Shown here one piece after another: positions 33,227 through 38,212 of a DNA stretch of 38,212 nt (position 1 is the first letter of the stretch; each line of letters starts with the position of its first letter). A program made the position numbers and the translations under genes. The stretch comes from Prevotella sp. UBA7764. Lineage in GTDB: Bacteria > Bacteroidota > Bacteroidia > Bacteroidales > Bacteroidaceae. The notes beneath the pieces are model-generated. The model did not search any database and was not told the DNA's origin. It saw only the letters and a list, made by a program, of their open reading frames with translations. The stretch is from the NCBI GenBank assembly GCA_002481295.1, contig DLDU01000010.1, forward strand, positions 1 through 38,212, in the 5' to 3' direction.

Positions 33227-36200
33227 ATGAATTTCAACAAAATCTTAAAGTCGCTCTTCGGCGATAAGTCAAGCCGTGATATGAAGCTCATCCAGCCTCT
33301 GGTGGAGAAAGTGAAGCAGGCATATCCCGATATCGCCAAGTTGAGCAATGATGAGCTCCGTGCCAAGTCAAAGGAAATTCGCGACTATGTGCAGGGAGCT
33401 GCCAAGCCTTATCAGGAGAAAATCGCCGAGCTCAAGGCAAAGATCGAGGAGACTCCTATCGACGAGCGTGAGCCGATCTTCAATGAGATTGATAAGCAGG
33501 ACAAGGAGATGCTCGACGCTTTGGAGAAAGCTCTCAACGAGGTGATGCCTGTAGCCTTCAGCATTGTCAAGGACACGGCACGCCGCTTCTCCGAGAACGA
33601 GGAAACTGTGGTCACCGCTACGGATTTCGACCGTGAGCTCGCTGCTAATCCTGCCAACGACTTCATCACCATCGATGGCGACAAGGCAATCTATCACAAT
33701 GAGTGGACAGCCGGTGGCAACAAGATCAAGTGGAACATGGTCCACTACGACGTGCAGCTCTTCGGTGGTATCGCCCTCCATCAGGGTAAGATCGCCGAGA
33801 TGGCCACAGGTGAGGGTAAGACCCTTGTGGGTACCCTGCCCGTGTTCCTCAATGCCTTGACCGGCAACGGTGTGCACATGGTCACCGTCAACGACTATCT
33901 GGCTAAGCGTGACTCTGAGTGGATGGGACCGCTCTATGAGTTCCACGGACTCTCTGTCGACTGTATTGACAAGCATCAGCCCAACTCCCCCGCGCGTCGT
34001 AAAGCTTATCAGGCCGACATCACCTTCGGTACCAACAACGAGTTTGGTTTCGACTATCTGCGTGACAATATGGCTTTGTCACCAAGCGACCTGGTGCAGC
34101 GCCGCCACAACTATGCCATCGTCGATGAGGTCGACTCCGTGCTTATCGATGATGCCCGTACCCCGCTGATCATCTCTGGTCCTATCCCCAAGGGCGACGA
34201 CCAGATGTATGAGGAGTATCAGCCGCTGGTGGAGCGCCTCTACGAGGTGCAGCGTAAGCAGGCCACTGAGCTCCTGGCTGAGGCACGACAGAAGATCACT
34301 GAGGGTCGTGAGAAAAACGATCAGAAGGAGATTGAGGACGGATTCCTCTGCCTCTTCCGCTCTTACAAGGCATTGCCTAAGAACAAGGCACTTATCAAAT
34401 ATCTCTCTGAGGAAGGCATCAAGGCTGGTCTGCAGAAGACCGAGGAGATCTATATGGAGAACAACAACCGTCTGATGCCACAAGCTGTCGAGCCGCTCTA
34501 TTTCGTTGTCGACGAGAAACTCAACAGTGCAGACCTCACCGACAAGGGTACGGACTGGCTCTCCAAGCAGGTCAATGATAAGAACCTCTTTGTGCTCCCT
34601 GATATTGCTGCTGAGCTTTCTGCCCTTGAGGGCGACAAGACCCTGAGTGACCAGGATCGTCTCGACAAGAAGGACGACCTGCTCAACCACTATGCTGTTC
34701 AGAGCGATAGAGTACATACGTTGCAGCAACTGTTGAAAGCATACACCATGTTCAACAAGGACGATGAATATGTCGTCATGGACGGTGAGGTGAAGATTGT
34801 CGACGAGCAGACCGGACGTATCATGGAGGGACGCCGCTGGAGCGACGGACTCCATCAGGCTATCGAGGCCAAGGAGCATGTCAAGGTGGAGGCTGCCACA
34901 CAGACCTTTGCCACCATCACGCTGCAGAACTACTTCCGTATGTATCATAAGCTTGCCGGTATGACCGGTACCGCCAGCACTGAGGCCGGTGAGTTCTGGG
35001 ATATCTACAAGCTCGATGTGGTCGAGATTCCTACCAACAAGCCTGTCATCCGCAACGATATGGATGACCGCGTCTATAAGACCAATCGCGAGAAATACCG
35101 GGCCGTCATCGAGGAGATCGAGAACATGCGTGTCCAGGGACGTCCGAGCCTGGTGGGTACTACATCGGTCGAGATCAGTGAGTTGCTCTCCAAGATGCTG
35201 ACCATGCGCAAGATTCCTCATCAGGTCCTCAACGCCAAACTCCATCAGAAGGAGGCTATGATCGTTGCTGAGGCCGGTAAGAGCACCAAGGGCATGGTGT
35301 GGGTGGCCAGCGATGGCCGTGCCTTCACCGACAAGCCTACCACATTGCGCTATGAGCAGCAACTTATCGACGCTGCTGACAAAGGTGCCAAGGGCGCAGA
35401 CACAAGTCTCAAAGGACAGAGAGCCGAGAACAATATTCATAATGAGGAGCGGATGCTTGGCGCCGTCACCATTGCCACCAATATGGCAGGTCGTGGTACC
35501 GATATCAAGCTTACACCTGAAGTTAAGGCCGCTGGCGGTCTCGCCATCATTGGCACCACACGTCACGAGAGCCGTCGTGTCGACCGCCAGTTGCGTGGTC
35601 GTGCCGGACGTCAGGGTGATCCGGGATCTTCTGTCTTCTACGTCTCTTTGGAGGACGACCTGATGCGTAAGTTCGGTTCTGAGCGCATCGCCAAGGTCAT
35701 GGACCGACTCGGTTTCGAGGACGGCGAGCGTATCGAGAGTCCGATGATCTCACGCAGCATTGAGCGTGCACAGAAGAAGGTCGAGGAGAACAACTTCGGT
35801 ATCCGTAAGCATCTGCTCGAATACGACGACGTGATGAACAAGCAGCGTAGTGTCATCTACGAGAAGCGCCGCCACGCCCTTATGGGTGAGCGTATCGGCA
35901 TGGACATCGCCAACGTGCTTTGGGACCGTGTGGTCAACATCATTGAGAACAACGACTACGAGGGCGCCAAGGAGAGCTTCTTCGAGGTGCTGTCCATGGA
36001 GATTCCCTTCGATGAGAACGAATATGAGGGCACCAACAAGGCTGATCTTGAGGAGCGCGCCTTCCAGGATACAATGGCTGCCTTCAAGCGCAAGACCGAC
36101 CGTATACAGAGCGATGCTTATCCTGTCATCAAGCAGGTCTACGAGACACAGGGCGACCTCTATCAGTATATCCTCGTGCCCATCACCGACGGCCGTCATG

Positions 36201-36727
36201 TGGTCAACCTTCGCGTCAACCTCAAGGAGGCTTATGACACCGAGGCTAAGAATGTGGTCAAGGAGTTCGAGAAGTTTGTCATGCTCCACATCATCGATGA
36301 TGACTGGAAGGAAAACCTCCGTCAGCTCGACGAGCTGCGCCACAGCGTGCAGAACGCGTCCTACGAGCAGAAGGATCCACTGTTGGTCTTCAAACTCGAG
36401 AGTGCCAAGCTCTGGGATTCGATGATCGACGATATGAACACCCGCGTGGCCAGCTTCCTCATGCGTGGTCAGATTCCTGTGCAGGTGCAGAGCCAGCAGG
36501 TGCAGGAGGCTGCGCCCGAGGAGCACGCTCAGCGCTATCAGGAGCAGAAAGACAACATCGACGAGATCGAGCGCGCACAGCAGCAGGCTGCACAGCAGGA
36601 CACTCGCGAGGGCGCTGAGCAGCATCGCCAGCCCATCATCCGTGAGAAGATGCCGCGCCCTAACGATCCCTGTCCCTGCGGTAGCGGCAAAAAATTCAAG
36701 AACTGTCATGGTAAAGGATTGCGTTAA
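33227..36727 (+). CDS. secA: Protein translocase ATPase SecA
   Basis: SecA drives preproteins through SecYEG with ATP. At 1166 residues it is longer than E. coli SecA (901), as is usual in Bacteroidetes. Motifs are Walker [11 protein letters not shown] (about 190-199), [30 protein letters not shown] read as the Walker B and following block (about 295-315), the long preprotein cross-linking domain with an extended helical insert (about 330-470), [12 protein letters not shown], the second ATPase half with [12 protein letters not shown] and [15 protein letters not shown] (about 788-800), the scaffold and wing domains, and a C-terminal zinc motif [13 protein letters not shown] (about 1148-1160). 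A Gln/Glu-rich linker (about 1090-1140) precedes the zinc finger. The start lies 54 bp after a candidate -7 box. A strong terminator follows. Confidence 0.98.
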   Translation: MNFNKILKSLFGDKSSRDMKLIQPLVEKVKQAYPDIAKLSNDELRAKSKEIRDYVQGAAKPYQEKIAELKAKIEETPIDEREPIFNEIDKQDKEMLDALEKALNEVMPVAFSIVKDTARRFSENEETVVTATDFDRELAANPANDFITIDGDKAIYHNEWTAGGNKIKWNMVHYDVQLFGGIALHQGKIAEMATGEGKTLVGTLPVFLNALTGNGVHMVTVNDYLAKRDSEWMGPLYEFHGLSVDCIDKHQPNSPARRKAYQADITFGTNNEFGFDYLRDNMALSPSDLVQRRHNYAIVDEVDSVLIDDARTPLIISGPIPKGDDQMYEEYQPLVERLYEVQRKQATELLAEARQKITEGREKNDQKEIEDGFLCLFRSYKALPKNKALIKYLSEEGIKAGLQKTEEIYMENNNRLMPQAVEPLYFVVDEKLNSADLTDKGTDWLSKQVNDKNLFVLPDIAAELSALEGDKTLSDQDRLDKKDDLLNHYAVQSDRVHTLQQLLKAYTMFNKDDEYVVMDGEVKIVDEQTGRIMEGRRWSDGLHQAIEAKEHVKVEAATQTFATITLQNYFRMYHKLAGMTGTASTEAGEFWDIYKLDVVEIPTNKPVIRNDMDDRVYKTNREKYRAVIEEIENMRVQGRPSLVGTTSVEISELLSKMLTMRKIPHQVLNAKLHQKEAMIVAEAGKSTKGMVWVASDGRAFTDKPTTLRYEQQLIDAADKGAKGADTSLKGQRAENNIHNEERMLGAVTIATNMAGRGTDIKLTPEVKAAGGLAIIGTTRHESRRVDRQLRGRAGRQGDPGSSVFYVSLEDDLMRKFGSERIAKVMDRLGFEDGERIESPMISRSIERAQKKVEENNFGIRKHLLEYDDVMNKQRSVIYEKRRHALMGERIGMDIANVLWDRVVNIIENNDYEGAKESFFEVLSMEIPFDENEYEGTNKADLEERAFQDTMAAFKRKTDRIQSDAYPVIKQVYETQGDLYQYILVPITDGRHVVNLRVNLKEAYDTEAKNVVKEFEKFVMLHIIDDDWKENLRQLDELRHSVQNASYEQKDPLLVFKLESAKLWDSMIDDMNTRVASFLMRGQIPVQVQSQQVQEAAPEEHAQRYQEQKDNIDEIERAQQQAAQQDTREGAEQHRQPIIREKMPRPNDPCPCGSGKKFKNCHGKGLR

Positions 36728-36746
36728 TCCTTGACCTCTCATCAAT

Positions 36747-36774
36747 AAGGGTCGGCCCGTGGCCGGCCCTTTTT
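36747..36774 (+). terminator. Rho-independent terminator after secA
   Basis: AAGGGTCGGCC (36747-36757) and GGCCGGCCCTT (36761-36771) form an 11-bp GC-rich stem with one G-U pair and a 3-nt loop, followed by T to 36774. Confidence 0.9.
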
Positions 36775-36803
36775 CAATGTTTCACTGATATTCTGCGCTG
36801 ATT

Positions 36804-37610
36804 ATGAAAATCCAACTCCAACAACTGTCTAAAACCTTCGGCGAAAAGGTTGCCGTCGACATTCCCCAACTTGAGATCGGCAATGGCGAGATCATTGGAC
36901 TCGTGGGTAACAATGGAGCCGGAAAGACGACGCTCTTCCGCCTGTTGCTTGACCTTCTGCGAGCTGACTCCGGGTCGGTGCTGCTCACGCCGCAAAGAGG
37001 TTCAACAACTCGGACCTCAGTCCTATCTTCTCTGTCTTCTCAGACTTCACAGTCTGCTGCGCCTTCCAATGTGTACCAAGAGAGTATCGATCCGGCAAAG
37101 AGCGAGGAATGGAAGAAGATGACCGGAGCCTTTATCGACGACACCTTCCTCATCGACTTCCTCTCTGTCGAGGAGTATCTCGATTTCATCATCAAGGTGC
37201 AAGGGCTCACGCCGATGGACTGGAATGGCAGTGACGATCCCCTTGTGCAGGGATTCAAGGAGTTTGCCGAGGGACAAATCTTCGATCAGAAAAAACTCAT
37301 CCGCGAATACAGCGCCGGCAACAAGCAGAAGATTGGAATCATGGCGGCTATGATCTCGCGACCTGAGCTCCTGATTCTCGACGAACCGTTCAACTTCCTG
37401 GACCCTACCGGACAGAACTTCCTCAAAAAGCTCTTGCTCGACTATCATTGCCGCACGGGTGCCACCATCCTCATCAGCAGTCACAATCTCCAGCATCTTG
37501 TCGATGTCTCCACCCGTGTCGTGCTGTTGGAGGACGGAAAGGTCATCGAGGATCTCGCTAACGACAACCGGCAGGCACTGACAGCGCTCAACGACTATTT
37601 CAAAGTCTGA
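36804..37610 (+). CDS. ABC transporter ATP-binding protein
   Basis: The 268-residue protein is an ABC ATPase of the ABC-2 exporter type. It has Walker A GLVGNNGAGKTTLFRL (about 31-46), a signature segment REYSAGNKQKIGIMAAM (about 169-185), Walker B ELLILDEPFNFLDP (about 190-203) and the switch His in ISSHNLQHL. Between Walker A and the Q-loop-like region lies an unusual Ser/Thr/Gln-rich stretch (about 70-95, including TSVLSSLSSQTSQSA) where relatives have a few residues before a typical K-x-x-x-G-A-F-I-D block. No permease gene is seen within the window; it may lie beyond the edge or elsewhere, so substrate is unknown. It has its own unit after the secA terminator. Confidence 0.9.
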   Translation: MKIQLQQLSKTFGEKVAVDIPQLEIGNGEIIGLVGNNGAGKTTLFRLLLDLLRADSGSVLLTPQRGSTTRTSVLSSLSSQTSQSAAPSNVYQESIDPAKSEEWKKMTGAFIDDTFLIDFLSVEEYLDFIIKVQGLTPMDWNGSDDPLVQGFKEFAEGQIFDQKKLIREYSAGNKQKIGIMAAMISRPELLILDEPFNFLDPTGQNFLKKLLLDYHCRTGATILISSHNLQHLVDVSTRVVLLEDGKVIEDLANDNRQALTALNDYFKV

Positions 37611-37717
37611 CAGGAATAACACATTCGCCCTTGTTGTTCACGAACATTATTATATGTTGAATAAACTGACACTTTTCCGCCCTCGTGGCTGCGATTTTCT
37701 GAGCCGCGCCCTATGTT
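37611..37717. other. Non-coding stretch after the ABC ATPase gene
   Basis: No recognisable gene. A 28-codon frame beginning with ATG at 37654 runs into the following terminator and has four Cys codons, but there is no similarity or context to support it as a gene. Confidence 0.3.
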
Positions 37718-37749
37718 GCCCTCAATTTTGCGAATTTTGAGGGCTTTTT
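37718..37749 (+). terminator. Rho-independent terminator downstream of the ABC ATPase gene
   Basis: GCCCTCAA (37718-37725) and TTGAGGGC (37737-37744) form a perfect 8-bp stem with an 11-nt loop, followed by TTTTT. Confidence 0.75.
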
Positions 37750-37864
37750 ATAATCGGTTGACACAGAAACGATTACAAGTCCAGTATGATTTCATCTCCG
37801 GTAACAACGGCTTTTTGCGATGAAATCTTGCTGATTTTGTGGATCAGAACGTCCTTTTGATGCT

Positions 37865-37930
37865 GTCATCTCGGTTGTTTGTTCCGGTCATCCCAGTTGT
37901 TTGCCCTGGTCATCTCGGTTGTTTGACAAC
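37865..37930. repeat. Second array of 22-bp direct repeats
   Basis: Three contiguous 22-bp units begin at 37865, 37887 and 37909. Each starts GTCATC(T/C)C(G/A)GTTGTTTG and varies in its last five bases. The third ends in TTGTTTGACAAC and is followed by ATCAAACCAG, which partly mirrors it. The unit length equals that of the array at 18647-18752, and both have the pattern GTC...GTTTG(AC) on one strand, so they may be members of one repeat class. Confidence 0.8.
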
Positions 37931-38061
37931 ATCAAACCAGTGTTTTGACTTCAAGGAATGGCAAGAGTGAACGTATTCACTCTGCTTTTTCTCATTTCCG
38001 AGTCCCCTTGCTCTCTATATTGTGGCTCCGCGGTGATGCACTTTTGTAAAGATAACACAGC

Positions 38062-38212
38062 CTCACCCCCTAACCCCCTCTCCGAAGGAGAGGGGAGTAG
38101 AATGTTTTGCGGGTGCTTGACACTGCGGAGACTGCTGTGGAGGTGGATCTTGCGAATTCTTCTATATGCTCAAAGGATTGTTTAACCAGCATTTCACTCC
38201 CCTCTCCTTCGG
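38062..38212. repeat. GC-rich palindrome and its inverted copy, cut by the window end
   Basis: CCCCTCTCC (38075-38083), GAA and GGAGAGGGG (38087-38095) form a perfect 9-bp hairpin. The 17-mer CCGAAGGAGAGGGGAGT (38082-38098) returns exactly inverted at 38196-38212, at the very end of the window. The 97 bp between hold no gene. This resembles dispersed intergenic palindromic repeats of Bacteroidetes and other phyla, and the paired arrangement is like a small non-autonomous element, but the far end is not visible. Confidence 0.7.

Noticed and set aside
34079..36745. Long minus-strand open frames opposite secA, up to 495 codons
   Set aside because: The plus strand encodes SecA with all its motifs; the opposite frames are Leu/His/Val-rich products of its codon bias.
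37654..37740. A 28-codon frame with four Cys codons, ending inside the terminator after the ABC gene, considered as a Cys leader peptide
   Set aside because: There is no promoter, no alternative pairing arm and no cysteine gene visible downstream; the stop lies within the terminator stem, unlike real attenuators.
37958..38185. A 75-codon plus-strand reading frame across the GC-rich palindrome
   Set aside because: It runs through the repeat, has a composition unlike the neighbouring genes and no recognisable motif; the frame is best explained as chance.

Overview
This window looks like a chromosomal segment of a Bacteroidales bacterium, most likely Prevotella or a close relative. Three things point there. 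The protein set is typical (DUF4105, DUF4494, a DUF2582 winged helix, SerA with a lysine in the active-site loop, an aminotransferase plus a DAHP synthase-chorismate mutase fusion in an aromatic operon, a SecA of 1166 residues). Several genes are preceded by the Bacteroidetes promoter pattern TTTG, 19-20 bases, TAnnTTTG. Shine-Dalgarno sequences are weak or absent. No species call is possible from sequence reading alone. I saw no tRNA, rRNA, CRISPR array, insertion sequence or prophage.

Layout. 2-754: the 3' part of an LTA-synthase-type sulfatase. 803-1432: a TetR regulator. 1651-4965 (minus): hisG-hisD-hisC. 5079-6260: a lipoprotein lytic transglycosylase, divergent from hisG. 6530-10494 (plus): serC, serA, DUF1015, YigZ. 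10604-12999 (plus): a plasmid-type Rep_3 initiator protein, DUF4494 and a YggS PLP-homeostasis protein. 13065-17669 (plus): purA, hisS, aspS. 17857-18540: two small winged-helix-like proteins. 18541-18961: an iteron-like array of 22-bp repeats and a bidirectional terminator. 18962-23250 (minus): the pheA, aminotransferase, DAHP synthase/chorismate mutase, tyrA operon with its leader. 23293-24579: a small TPR protein and a Gly/Tyr-rich exported protein. 24698-30272 (minus): an envelope cluster (outer membrane beta-barrel, LptC-like lipoprotein, CorC/HlyC protein, PpiD-like chaperone). 30426-33078 (plus): a DUF4105 membrane protein and an alkaline-phosphatase-superfamily protein. 33227-37610: secA and an ABC ATPase. 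37611-38212: non-coding DNA with a second 22-bp repeat array and a GC-rich inverted repeat cut by the window edge.

The most striking element is the leader upstream of pheA (23041-23250, minus strand). It has a complete promoter, a 24-codon leader peptide with eight Phe/Tyr codons in an 11-residue stretch, a 9-base segment inside that peptide that is a perfect complement of the 5' arm of a downstream terminator, and a 12-bp terminator stem followed by six T. These are all the parts of a ribosome-dependent transcription attenuator, and the amino acids in the leader match the products of the operon. Other notable items are the two 22-bp repeat arrays, the chromosomal Rep_3 protein with an inverted repeat between its promoter and start codon, an alkaline-phosphatase-fold protein that appears to have lost its metal ligands, and a small DNA-binding-type protein with a histone-H1-like Lys/Ala tail.
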